The notes under the pieces: model-generated | Database searches by the model: none | Seen by the model: only the letters and a program-made list of their open reading frames with translations | What the model was told of the DNA's origin: nothing | Program-made: the position numbers and the translations under genes | Assembly: GCF_009193155.1 (NCBI RefSeq) | Contig: NZ_VUKD01000001.1 | Location: 682,001 to 746,000 of the forward strand | DNA from: Georgenia subflava | GTDB taxonomy: Bacteria > Actinomycetota > Actinomycetes > Actinomycetales > Actinomycetaceae | Length of the DNA stretch: 64,000 nt | Reading direction: 5' to 3' | Shown here: in pieces, positions 35,621 to 44,149 of the stretch | How positions within the stretch are numbered: the stretch's first letter is position 1 | How the letters are laid out: the number at the start of each line of letters is the position of its first letter

Positions 35621-36571
35621 TCAGCCCTTGACCGACCCGGCGAGGAGTCCGCGGACGAAGTACTTCTGCAGAGCCATGAACACGATCAGCGGCACGATGA
35701 TCGAGACGAACGCACCCGAGGTGAGCAGGTGGTAGTCCTGCCCTCGTGAACCGGCCATCTCGGCGAGCCGTGCGGTCAGCGGCTGGATCCGGTTGTTGCC
35801 GCCGGAGAACGTCAGCCCGACGAGCAGGTCGTTCCACACCCACAGGAACTGGAAGATCGCGAAGCTCGCGATCGCCGGCACCAGCAGCGGCATCATCACC
35901 CGCACGAACACGGTGACGTGGCCCGCGCCGTCGACCCGCGCGGCCTCGATGAGCTCGCGCGGGATCTCCGCCATGAAGTTGTGCAGCAGGAAGATCGCGA
36001 GCGGCAGGGCGAACACCGAGTGAGCCACCCAGATCGCCAGGAACGGGAACGCCTCGGCGGCGGCGGTCCCGGAGAACAGCCGGAGCAACGGGATCAGAGC
36101 CATCTGCAGCGGGACGATCTGCAGGGCGAAGACGACGACGAACACCGTGTCGCGTCCGCGCCACTGCAGCACCGAGAAGGCGTAGGCAGCCATGACCGCC
36201 AGGACGAGCGGGATGGTCGTCGCCGGGATCGTGATGGTCAGGGAGTTGAGGAAGAAGCTGGCGAGGTCGCCCGACGAGGCCCGACCGAACAGCACCTCCC
36301 GGTAGTTGTCCAGGGTGAAGTTCGGTTCGGTGAAGAAGGTCCACCAGCCGGAGGTGCGGATCTCCCCCTCCGGCCGCACGGAGGTGACGAGGAGGCCGAC
36401 CGTCGGCACGGTCCACAGGATCGCGATGACGATGGCGGCCCCGGAGGCGAGGCGGCTGGTGAGCATGGACTTCGCCCGGGTGGCGGCGCCCGGGCGCGTC
36501 GACATCGGGTCGGGCAGCGTGTCGGACCTGCCTCGTTCGGTGACGGCCGGGTTGGCCGGTGCGACGCTCAT
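35621..36571 (-). CDS. Sugar ABC transporter permease (second, MalG/AglG type)
   Basis: 316 residues with about six membrane helices; a basic N-terminal leader of ~40 residues precedes the first one (AAIVIAILWTVPTVGLLVTS). The EAA loop IPRELIEAARVDGAGHVTVFVRVMMPLLVP near residue 208 is the docking site for the ATPase, and the C-terminal GLLAGSVKG is the hallmark end of MalG-type permeases. It imports a sugar together with the first permease and binding protein. No ATPase gene is in the operon; a shared MsiK/MalK-type ATPase elsewhere in the genome is the usual solution in actinobacteria. ATG 36571 overlaps the preceding gene as ATGA. Confidence 0.92.
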   Translation of the reverse strand: MSVAPANPAVTERGRSDTLPDPMSTRPGAATRAKSMLTSRLASGAAIVIAILWTVPTVGLLVTSVRPEGEIRTSGWWTFFTEPNFTLDNYREVLFGRASSGDLASFFLNSLTITIPATTIPLVLAVMAAYAFSVLQWRGRDTVFVVVFALQIVPLQMALIPLLRLFSGTAAAEAFPFLAIWVAHSVFALPLAIFLLHNFMAEIPRELIEAARVDGAGHVTVFVRVMMPLLVPAIASFAIFQFLWVWNDLLVGLTFSGGNNRIQPLTARLAEMAGSRGQDYHLLTSGAFVSIIVPLIVFMALQKYFVRGLLAGSVKG

Positions 36572-37554
36572 GCCCCACGCACCTCCCTGTTCTTCAGCAT
36601 CTGCCGGACGTTGTAGATCACGATCGGTATGACGAGCACGAAGATGGCCGTCGCGAGGGCCGAGCCGTAGCCGTTGTTGCCGAACGTGAACGACTGGTCG
36701 TACATGGCGTTCGCCAGCACCTGGGTGCCGAACCGGCCGCCGGTCATGGTGCGCGGGATGTCGAAGATCTTCAGCGTGGCGATCGAGATCGTCGAGACGA
36801 CCACCACGAGGGTCGGGCGGATCGACGGCACCGTGATGCGGGCGAACATCTGCCACGGGTTCACGCCGTCGAGCCGCGCGGCCTCGACGATGTCGGTCGG
36901 GATCGCCTTGATCGCCGCGGAGAGGAGCACCATGGCGAAACCGGCCTGGATCCAGATCATGACGAAGATGAGGAAGAACGTGTTCCAGGGTCCGTCCTGG
37001 AGGAACCGCACGGGCTCGATCCCGATCGTCGTGAGGACCGCGTTGAGCAGCCCGATCTGGTCCTGCGCGGCGCCGCGGTAGTCGTAGACGAACTTCCAGA
37101 TGATGCCCGCGCCGACGAAGGAGATCGCCATCGGCATGAACAGCAGCGACTTCGCCACCTTCTCGAAGCGCTTGCCGTCGACGAGGATCGCGTAGAGCAG
37201 CCCCACCGTCGTGGAGACCAACGGCACGAGTACGACCCACCAGAACGTGTTGATGAAGGCCTGCAGCGAGTCCTCGTTGGAGAACAGCCACTCGTAGTTC
37301 GCCAGCCCCACGAACTCCGTGGAGTTGCGGTTCATGAACGACATGATGATCGTGCGGATCGCCGGGTAGATCAGCCCGACGCCGAGGAGCAGCAGGGCGG
37401 GGCCGGCGAAGACCACCAGCGCCCAGAACATCCGCGAGCGTCCCGCGAGCCGGTCCGCCAGCCGGGCGACGAGCAGCAGGCCCGCCACGACCGCGGCGAA
37501 GACAATGACGGCCAGCAGCATCTGGCCCATCTTGGAATAGAGGAAGAAATCCAT
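36568..37554 (-). CDS. Sugar ABC transporter permease (first, MalF/AglF type)
   Basis: 328 residues with seven to eight helices. An extra N-terminal helix (MGQMLLAVIVFAAVVAGLLLV) before the six core helices resembles the AglF group of alpha-glucoside importers. The EAA loop is IPTDIVEAARLDGVNPWQMFARITVPSIRP near residue 222. Works with the other permease in one pore. ATG 37554 is separated from the binding-protein gene by an 84-base gap with two stem-loops (see below). Confidence 0.9.
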   Translation of the reverse strand: MDFFLYSKMGQMLLAVIVFAAVVAGLLLVARLADRLAGRSRMFWALVVFAGPALLLLGVGLIYPAIRTIIMSFMNRNSTEFVGLANYEWLFSNEDSLQAFINTFWWVVLVPLVSTTVGLLYAILVDGKRFEKVAKSLLFMPMAISFVGAGIIWKFVYDYRGAAQDQIGLLNAVLTTIGIEPVRFLQDGPWNTFFLIFVMIWIQAGFAMVLLSAAIKAIPTDIVEAARLDGVNPWQMFARITVPSIRPTLVVVVSTISIATLKIFDIPRTMTGGRFGTQVLANAMYDQSFTFGNNGYGSALATAIFVLVIPIVIYNVRQMLKNREVRGA

Positions 37555-37564
37555 CCGAGCACCC

Positions 37565-37626
37565 CTTCACCGGTGAAGAGCTGGACCGACAGCGCGGGGG
37601 AGCGGCCGTGACGGCCACTCCCCCGC
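37565..37626 (-). terminator. Two stem-loops between binding-protein and permease genes
   Basis: cttcaccggtgaag (37565-37578) is a perfect palindrome and gcgggggag/ctcccccgc (37594-37602 and 37618-37626) with an inner ggccg/cggcc forms a second strong hairpin. Such structures after a solute-binding protein gene usually stop most transcripts or protect the upstream mRNA end, so that binding protein exceeds permease. Confidence 0.7.
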
Positions 37627-37638
37627 AGTGTCAGACGG

Positions 37639-39030
37639 TCAGCCCGCGGGCCAGCTGGCCTCGATCTCGTCCAGCACGGTCTGGGTGTCGGCGCCGTCGA
37701 TCCAGGAGACCATCCCGGACCAGAAGGAACCGGCGCCCACCGCGGACGGCATCATGTCCGACCCGTCGAAGCGAGCCACCGTGCTCTCGTCCTGCAGCAG
37801 GTCGATCGCCAGGCGCAGCACGTCCGAGGACGCGAGCTCCGGGTCGACGCCCTTGTTCGCAGAGGTCACGCCGCCGATCTCGACGCGGGTGTTCGCCCAC
37901 TCGGCCGAGGACATGAACGCCTGGACGGCCTCGATGGCCTCGCCGTCGTTGAACCGGGCGACGAACTCGCCGGCCGTGAGGAGCGGGGACTCGTCCTCGG
38001 TCGTGCCCGGCAGGTAGAAGGCGAACACGTCACCCTCGGGACTGACGTCGGTGCCCTCGGGCCACTGCGCCTCGTAGAAGGAGGCCATGCGGTACATGAA
38101 GCACTCGCCGTCGAGGATCGGCAGACCGCCGTCGTTGAACGAGGTCGTGGCGATGGTGCGGGAGTCGCCGAAGCCGCCGTTGACGTACTCGTCGTTCTTC
38201 AGGATCGCGCCGGCCATGTCGACGGCCTCGACGATCTGCGGGTCGTTGAACGGGATCTCGTGCGCCACCCACTGGTCGTAGACGTCCGGCCCGGCCGAGC
38301 GCAGGACCATGTCCTCGATGAAGTCGGTCGCGGGCCAGCCCGTCGCCCCGCCGGACTCGATGCCGGCGCACCAGGGCTTGACCGTGTCGGAGCCGTGGTC
38401 CGCGGCGATGGTCTCGGTCAGCTCCATGAGGGCGTCCCAGGTGGCGGGGACCTCGTAGCCGTTCTCCTCGAACAGGCTCGGGGAGTACCAGACGAAGGAC
38501 TTCACCGACGCCATGAGCGGGGCGGCGTAGAACTCGCCGTCGACAGTTCCGTACGTCTTCCACTCCTCGGTCCAGCCCTCGTCCACGTTCGCCTCGACCG
38601 CCTCGGTCGCCGGCTTCACGTGGCCGTCGTTGACCATGCGGGTGAGCAGGCCGGGCTGCGGGATGATCGCCAGGTCGGGGGCGTTGCCACCCTCGGCCTG
38701 CACCACGAGCTGCTGCTCGAACTCGCCCGACCCGTTGTGGACGACCTCGATGCCCGTGCACTCGGTGAACTGGGCGAAGGTGTCCTGCAGCTGGTCGGCC
38801 TCGGTCTCGCGGATCGAGGAGAAGAGGGAGACGCTCTCCCCGTCGAAGGAGCCGTACTCCTCGAATGCCGCGCAGTCCTCGCTGGCGCCGGTGGCGTCGT
38901 CCCCACCGTCACCGCCGCCGCCTCCGCCGCCACCCAGGTCGTCCGCACCGCCGCACGCGGCCAGTGTCAGGGCCAGCGCCGCGGCACCGGCCAGGCTCGC
39001 GACCGTGCGCCGTCTCGTCGTCGATCTCAT
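37639..39030 (-). CDS. Sugar ABC transporter substrate-binding lipoprotein
   Basis: 463 residues of the extracellular sugar-binding family 1. The signal and lipobox LTLAAC end at Cys28 followed by a Gly-rich spacer (GGGGGGGGDGGDD). The mature domain (VSLFSSIRETEADQLQDTFAQFTECTGIEVVHNGSG) and late motifs FNDGGLPILDGECFMYRMASF and AVGAGSFWSGMVSW resemble alpha-glucoside-binding AglE proteins. Substrate is inferred only by similarity of overall pattern and permease context. ATG 39030 has GAGGAGA 12 bases upstream. A CebR/LacI-like operator lies 36 bases upstream of the start. The remaining gap to 39350 (320 bp in all) holds no gene. Confidence 0.9.
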   Translation of the reverse strand: MRSTTRRRTVASLAGAAALALTLAACGGADDLGGGGGGGGDGGDDATGASEDCAAFEEYGSFDGESVSLFSSIRETEADQLQDTFAQFTECTGIEVVHNGSGEFEQQLVVQAEGGNAPDLAIIPQPGLLTRMVNDGHVKPATEAVEANVDEGWTEEWKTYGTVDGEFYAAPLMASVKSFVWYSPSLFEENGYEVPATWDALMELTETIAADHGSDTVKPWCAGIESGGATGWPATDFIEDMVLRSAGPDVYDQWVAHEIPFNDPQIVEAVDMAGAILKNDEYVNGGFGDSRTIATTSFNDGGLPILDGECFMYRMASFYEAQWPEGTDVSPEGDVFAFYLPGTTEDESPLLTAGEFVARFNDGEAIEAVQAFMSSAEWANTRVEIGGVTSANKGVDPELASSDVLRLAIDLLQDESTVARFDGSDMMPSAVGAGSFWSGMVSWIDGADTQTVLDEIEASWPAG

Positions 39031-39065
39031 CACAACGGTTCTCCTCGTCGCCTCTACCACGAGCG

Positions 39066-39079
39066 CGGAAGCGCTCCCA
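39066..39079 (-). promoter_or_regulatory. LacI/CebR-type operator of the sugar importer
   Basis: On the minus strand tgggagcgcttccg matches the CebR consensus TGGGAGCGCTCCCA at 12 of 14 positions, including the central AGCGCT. It lies 36 bases before the binding-protein ATG, where repression is expected. The regulator gene itself is not in this window. Confidence 0.75.
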
Positions 39080-39350
39080 AGCCCACTCAAGCCGTAACGG
39101 ATGTGAGTTTCAACATAATGAGGCCCGATCGTGGTAACGATCCGACAACACCTGGCGGCGGCGACGCCCGCACGGTGCCTCTGGTCCCGCGTGCGGGCCC
39201 TCGGGAGCTTGGTAGTGCGGGGCCGACCGTCGGGCCGACTTGGCCCCGGGACTGCGGCTCGGGTGACGAGCTGTCGGTAGGGGCGGCCAGCGGGGGGACC
39301 TGGACGCCGGGTGAGCGGCTCAGCTGGCGAGCTGGTCGCCAGCCGGTCGC

Positions 39351-40232
39351 TCAGCGGGCGAGCAGGGCGCGCAGCACGACGGCGGCGCCGTCGTCGAGGA
39401 CGTCTCCGGTGACGGCGTCGGCGACCGCGCGCACGTGCTCGCCGGCGTTGCCCATGGCGACCCCGTGCGCGGCCCAGCCGAGCATCTCCAGGTCGTTGCC
39501 GCCGTCGCCCATGGCCACCGTTGACCCCGTGGCGACGTCCATGCGCCCGCGCAGCGTCTCCAGCGCCGAGGCCTTCGTGACGCCCTCGGGCGAGATGTCG
39601 AGCCAGGCCGTCCACCCGACGGCGTAGCTGACGCCGTGCAGCCCGATCCGGTCCACGAGCGCGTCGAAGTCCGCGGCGTCCAGGTGCGGGGCGCGCAGCG
39701 TCACACGGGTGGCCGGGGCGGCGAGAAGCTCCTCGAAGTCGACCACCTGGACCTCGCCGGTGAGCTCGCCCATCGGGAACGGCGCGGTGACCTTGTAGCC
39801 ACGCCCCAGGTCCTCGACGGCGAAGAGTCCCTCGGGCAGCTCCTGGCGCAGGAGCCGCAGCGCGGGGCCCGGGTCGAAGGTGATGACGTCGGTCAGCTCG
39901 TAGCCGGCGTCGAGCGAGGCGTCCAGCCGCACGCACACCGCGCCGTTGGAGCACACCGCGTACCCCTCGGTGAGCCCCAGCCGTGCGGCCACCGGCGTCA
40001 CGGCCTGCACCGAGCGCCCGGTGGCCAGGACCACCTTGGCGCCGATGTCACGCAGGTCGGCGACGGCGGAGACGACCTCGGCGCTCATCTCGCCGTCGTG
40101 CGTCAGCAGGGTCCCGTCGATGTCCAGCGCCACGAGCAGGTCCGGACCCGCGACGGGGACGGAGTCGGGAACGAGCTCGCGCCAGCGGGCGGCTCGCTCG
40201 GTCACCGGCAGGACGCCGTTGGTCCCCGTCAT
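39351..40232 (-). CDS. HAD-family hydrolase (Cof/YidA type)
   Basis: 293 residues. The HAD nucleophile motif is [14 protein letters not shown] near residue 32, motif II TGRS, and motif [24 protein letters not shown] near 246; a C2 cap lies between. Such phosphatases act on sugar phosphates, FMN or similar compounds; the exact substrate cannot be read from sequence. ATG 40232 overlaps the serS stop (ATGA), so it is expressed with the seryl-tRNA synthetase, an arrangement commonly conserved in actinobacteria. Confidence 0.9.
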   Translation of the reverse strand: MTGTNGVLPVTERAARWRELVPDSVPVAGPDLLVALDIDGTLLTHDGEMSAEVVSAVADLRDIGAKVVLATGRSVQAVTPVAARLGLTEGYAVCSNGAVCVRLDASLDAGYELTDVITFDPGPALRLLRQELPEGLFAVEDLGRGYKVTAPFPMGELTGEVQVVDFEELLAAPATRVTLRAPHLDAADFDALVDRIGLHGVSYAVGWTAWLDISPEGVTKASALETLRGRMDVATGSTVAMGDGGNDLEMLGWAAHGVAMGNAGEHVRAVADAVTGDVLDDGAAVVLRALLAR

Positions 40233-41497
40233 GCGGGCTCGATGACCTCCAGGCCGCCGAGGTAGCCGCGCAGGCCCTCGGGCACGCGGACCGAGCCGTC
40301 GGGCAGCTGGTGGTTCTCCAGGATCGCCACGATCCACCGGGTGGTCGCGAGGGTGCCGTTGAGCGTGGCGACCGGGCGCGTGCCGGACTCGCCGCGCTCG
40401 CGGATGCCCAGGCGGCGGGCCTGGAACGTGGTGCAGTTCGAGGTGGAGGTCACCTCCATCCAGCGCTCCTGGGTGGGCAGCCAAGCCTCGCAGTCGAACT
40501 TGCGCGCCGCGGAGGAGCCGAGGTCCCCGGCCGCGGTGTCGATGACCCGATAGGGCAGCTCGACCTTCGCGAGCATCTCCTCCTCCCAGGCGAGCAGCCG
40601 GGCGTGCTCCGCCTCGGCCTCCTCGACCGGCACGTAGGAGAACATCTCGACCTTGTTGAACTGGTGGACCCGGATGATGCCGCGGGTGTCCTTGCCGTAG
40701 GACCCGGCCTCGCGGCGGTAGCAGGTGGACCAGCCGGCGTAGCGCAGCGGGCCGTCGGCGAGGTCGAGGATCTCGTCGGCGTGGTAGCCGGCGAGTGCGA
40801 CCTCGGAGGTGCCGGTGAGGTACAGGTCGTCGGTGGCCAGGTGGTAGACCTCGTCGGCGTGCGCGCCGAGGAAGCCCGTGCCGGCCATCGTCTGGGGGCT
40901 GACGAGCGTCGGGGTGATCATCGGGGTGAAGCCGTTGGCCAGGCCCTGGTCGATCGCGGCGTTGAGCAGGGCGAGCTCCAGCCGTGCCCCGATGCCGGTG
41001 AGGTAGTAGAAGCGGGCGCCGGAGACCTTGGTGCCGCGCTTGGTGTCGATCGCCCTCAGGCCCTCGCCGAGGTCGAGGTGGTCCTTGGGCGTGAAGCCCT
41101 CGGCGGCGAAGTCGCGCACGGTGCCCTCGTGACGCAGCACCACGTAGTCGTCCTCGCCGCCGGCGGGGACGCCGTCGGCCACGACGTTGGGCACCTGGTA
41201 GAGCAGCTCGTCGAGGGCTGCCGCCGCCTCGTTCGACTCGGCCTCCGCGGCCTTGACGCCCTCGGCGAGCTCCTTGGCGCGGGCCAGCACGCCGGGGCGC
41301 TCCTCCGGCGTCGCCTTGCCCACGGAGCGGGAGACCTGCTTCTGCTCGGCGCGCAGCTCCTCGAACGTGGCGAGGGTGGCGCGGCGCCGGGCGTCGGCGT
41401 CGAGCAGGGCGTCCACGAGGGACTCGTCAGCGCGGCGGGCGCGCTGGCTGGCGCGGACCTTCTCGGGGTCCTCACGCAGGGCACGAAGGTCGATCAT
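40229..41497 (-). CDS. serS: Seryl-tRNA synthetase
   Basis: Charges tRNA-Ser, two genes of which are in this window. The 422 residues show the N-terminal coiled-coil arm (about 25-110, [30 protein letters not shown]), class II motif 2 [28 protein letters not shown] and motif 3 [18 protein letters not shown]. All landmarks are intact. ATG 41497 is seven bases after TAGGCT, a leaderless start. A HAD phosphatase is coupled downstream. Confidence 0.98.
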   Translation of the reverse strand: MIDLRALREDPEKVRASQRARRADESLVDALLDADARRRATLATFEELRAEQKQVSRSVGKATPEERPGVLARAKELAEGVKAAEAESNEAAAALDELLYQVPNVVADGVPAGGEDDYVVLRHEGTVRDFAAEGFTPKDHLDLGEGLRAIDTKRGTKVSGARFYYLTGIGARLELALLNAAIDQGLANGFTPMITPTLVSPQTMAGTGFLGAHADEVYHLATDDLYLTGTSEVALAGYHADEILDLADGPLRYAGWSTCYRREAGSYGKDTRGIIRVHQFNKVEMFSYVPVEEAEAEHARLLAWEEEMLAKVELPYRVIDTAAGDLGSSAARKFDCEAWLPTQERWMEVTSTSNCTTFQARRLGIRERGESGTRPVATLNGTLATTRWIVAILENHQLPDGSVRVPEGLRGYLGGLEVIEPA

Positions 41498-41600
41498 GCT
41501 CCCGAGCCTAATGGGCGCCGCGTCGCGCCCGGTCGTAGCCGGGCGTCTGGCGAGCGGCTCAGGCCGGGCGGCTGGCGTCCCGCCGCTATAGCGTGCGCTC

Positions 41601-42863
41601 ATGACCTGGGAACAGTGGGTGGCGCTCGCCGCCCTCGTGCTGGCGCTCACCGCCGTCGTCATCGGGGTGATGGCGTGGCGGGCGATCAAGAACCGCACCC
41701 CGTCGTTCTCCGAGGACGACCCGGACACCCGCCACGACGACACGCGGCCGAGCGGGCCCCCGGCCGTCATCCTCAACCCGTCGAAGATCTCCGACGGCGA
41801 GGCGCTGCGCGAGACGTTCACCCGGACGGCGGCCGAGGTCGGGCTGCCCGAGCCGCTCTGGTACGAAACCACCGTCGACGACCCCGGCCTCGGTCAGGCG
41901 CAGGAGGCGCTCCGCCGCGGCGCCTCCGTCGTCGTCGCCGCCGGCGGTGACGGGACCGTGCGCGCGGTGGCCGAGGCGCTGGCGGGCTCCGGGGTACCGA
42001 TGGGTCTCGTGCCCCTGGGCACCGGGAACCTGCTCGCCCGGAACCTCGAGCTGCCGCTGGGCAGCCAGCGCGACATGGTCACCACGGCGCTGACCGGGCG
42101 CAACCGGGCCATGGACCTCGGCTGGCTGCGCACCGAGCCGCTCTCCCCCGCGGACGAGGAGAAGGTGCGCGGCCGGTCGGACGCCTCGACGGCGAAGTCG
42201 GCGGAGCGCACCGACTCTGGCGAGGCCGCCGAGGGGCCCGAGCTCGACTCCGCGATCCCGACCTCCGGCGCGGAGGGCGTCGACATCCCCGACGACGCCG
42301 GCGCGATCCCGACGCCGGACGACCCGGACAAGGAGCACGTCTTCCTCGTCATCGGTGGTCTGGGCTTCGACGCCGCCATGGTCTCCGGCGCGGACGACGA
42401 GCTCAAGGCCAAGCTCGGCTGGATCGCGTACTTCGTCGCGGGCGTGCGGAACCTGGCCGGCCGCAAGATCCACGCGAGGGTGGAGATGGGCGAGTCCACC
42501 GGCGACGACCCGGTGACCGCGCGGACCATCCTGTTCGCCAACTGCGGCCGGCTGCCCGGCGGCGTCGTCCTCTTCCCGGACGCCCAGCTCGACGACGGCT
42601 GGCTCGACATCGCCGCCATCGACACCCGCGGCGGTGTGATCGGCTGGGCCGACCTGCTGCGCAAGGTCACGCTCCAGGGGCTGGGGATCCGCAAGGACCT
42701 CATGCCGTACTCGACGGGCACGATCGAGTTCCGCCGGGCGCGCTCGGTCGTGGTGCGGTGCGACGAGCCCGAGCACGTCCAGGTCGACGGCGACCTCGTC
42801 GGCTACGCGACGACGATCCACGCCCGGGTCGAGAAGGGCGGGCTGACGGTTCGCACGGCGTAG
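41601..42863 (+). CDS. Membrane-anchored diacylglycerol/lipid kinase
   Basis: 420 residues: an N-terminal membrane helix ([21 protein letters not shown]), then a DAGK catalytic domain with [18 protein letters not shown] near residue 114 and [17 protein letters not shown]; the second half carries [13 protein letters not shown] and [10 protein letters not shown] charged ~65-residue insert (about 182-245, rich in Asp/Glu/Ser) separates the two halves. Enzymes of this family phosphorylate diacylglycerol or sphingoid/isoprenoid lipids. TAGCGT lies six bases before ATG 41601 (leaderless). Its last bases are part of a 46-bp tandem repeat. Confidence 0.88.
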   Translation: MTWEQWVALAALVLALTAVVIGVMAWRAIKNRTPSFSEDDPDTRHDDTRPSGPPAVILNPSKISDGEALRETFTRTAAEVGLPEPLWYETTVDDPGLGQAQEALRRGASVVVAAGGDGTVRAVAEALAGSGVPMGLVPLGTGNLLARNLELPLGSQRDMVTTALTGRNRAMDLGWLRTEPLSPADEEKVRGRSDASTAKSAERTDSGEAAEGPELDSAIPTSGAEGVDIPDDAGAIPTPDDPDKEHVFLVIGGLGFDAAMVSGADDELKAKLGWIAYFVAGVRNLAGRKIHARVEMGESTGDDPVTARTILFANCGRLPGGVVLFPDAQLDDGWLDIAAIDTRGGVIGWADLLRKVTLQGLGIRKDLMPYSTGTIEFRRARSVVVRCDEPEHVQVDGDLVGYATTIHARVEKGGLTVRTA

Positions 42864-42942
42864 GCCGCCGGTCCACCCGCGCGCGGAGCAACTTCTTCGC
42901 ACGGCGTAGGCCGCTAGTCCACCCGCGCGCGGAGCAACTTCC
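42851..42942. repeat. 46-bp tandem duplication covering the lipid kinase stop codon
   Basis: Units 42851-42896 and 42897-42942 differ at two or three positions. The first contains the last four codons and TAG of the kinase gene, the second is a noncoding copy. This looks like a local replication slippage event; it sits directly before a strong hairpin. Confidence 0.88.
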
Positions 42943-42982
42943 CTGCCGAAGTGGTCGCTCCAGCGACCATTTCGGCAGGGAA
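42939..42982. terminator. 21-bp stem hairpin between lipid kinase and pheA
   Basis: ttccctgccgaagtggtcgct (42939-42959) pairs with 42962-42982 with a single G-T and a two-base loop. A second hairpin, gcgctcgc/gcgagcgc (42994-43011), follows. Both lie between convergent genes and probably terminate both. Confidence 0.88.
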
Positions 42983-43025
42983 GTCGTCGTAGCGCGCTCG
43001 CCTGCGAGCGCAGCGACGTAGCGGG

Positions 43026-44030
43026 TTAGCCCTCCAGCGCGGCGACGTCGCTCGTGGAGGGCTCCAGCAGGGACGCCACCCAGGCGCGCGCAGCCCGGAA
43101 GTCGGCGTCGAACGTGCCCGGGCGCAGGTACGGGCGGCGGGCGTCCGCGCGGGGGTAGGAGCCGAGGAAGCGCACGGTCGGGCACACCCGGTGCAGGCCC
43201 ATCAACGTTGCCTGCAGCCGTTCCTCGCTCACGTGCCCCTCGGCGTCGATGGAGAACGAGTACCGGCCGAGCGAGTCGCCGATGGGCCGGGACTCGATGC
43301 GGGAGAGGTTCACGCCGCGGGCGGCGAACTGCTCGAGCATGTTCAGCAGCGCCCCGGCCTCGTTGTCCGGCAGGTGCACCATGAGCGTGGTCTTGTCCGC
43401 CCCGGTCGGTTCGGGCAGGGGTCCGGGACCGGCCACGAGGATGAACCGGGTCACCGCGTGCGGGTTGTCGGCCACGCCGCTCGCGAGCACCTCCAGCCCG
43501 TACTTGCGGGCCGAGAGGTCCGAGCAGAGCGCCGCGTCGAAGCCCGGGTTCGGCTCCGGGGAGGCGAGCAGCGCGGCGGCCGCCGCGGTCGACGTCGCCG
43601 GGACGTGGACGGCCCCGTCGAGGTGCTCGGAGATCCACCCGCGGCACTGCGCCCAGGCGTGCGGGTGCGTGGAGATCCGGGAGACCTGGTCCAGCGTCGT
43701 CCCGGGTCGGGCGCACAGCGTGAAGGTGACCGGGACGAGCATCTCGGCGACGATGACCAGCGGCTCACCGGTGGACAAGGTGTCCAGGGTGACGTTGACG
43801 CCGCCCTCCACCGAGTTCTCGATCGGCACGACGGCGAAGTCGGCCTCACCCCGGCGCACCAGCTCCAGCGCGGTCACGACGTCCGGGCAGGGCACCAGGT
43901 CCGACTCGTCCTCGCCGGTGACCTGCAGCAGCGCCGCCTGGGTGAAGGTGCCCTCCGGGCCCAGGTAGGCGTAGCGGGCACGCGTCGCCCCGCCGGAGCT
44001 GCTGCTCGGACGCTCGCCGGCTTCGGTCAT
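43026..44030 (-). CDS. pheA: Prephenate dehydratase
   Basis: Converts prephenate to phenylpyruvate in phenylalanine synthesis. 334 residues: catalytic domain with YLGPEGTFTQAAL at residue 22, FAVVPIENSVEGGVNVTLD (substrate site), and the conserved Thr-Arg-Phe in AVTRFILVA; then an ACT domain (about 215-300, VHLPDNEAGALLNMLEQFAARGVNLSRIESRP) that binds phenylalanine for feedback control. No chorismate mutase domain is fused. Ribosome site AGGAGG before ATG 44030, so this is a leadered gene. Confidence 0.96.
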   Translation of the reverse strand: MTEAGERPSSSSGGATRARYAYLGPEGTFTQAALLQVTGEDESDLVPCPDVVTALELVRRGEADFAVVPIENSVEGGVNVTLDTLSTGEPLVIVAEMLVPVTFTLCARPGTTLDQVSRISTHPHAWAQCRGWISEHLDGAVHVPATSTAAAAALLASPEPNPGFDAALCSDLSARKYGLEVLASGVADNPHAVTRFILVAGPGPLPEPTGADKTTLMVHLPDNEAGALLNMLEQFAARGVNLSRIESRPIGDSLGRYSFSIDAEGHVSEERLQATLMGLHRVCPTVRFLGSYPRADARRPYLRPGTFDADFRAARAWVASLLEPSTSDVAALEG

Positions 44031-44149
44031 CGGTTCCTCCTGGGTGACGGCTTCCGGCCGAGCCTAGCCGCGCGTCATCGTGTCGTTGCTGCCCGGCCGC
44101 TCCGTGGCAGCCCCTGCGTCGCCGCACGCACCCCACGTAGGCTGCGAAG

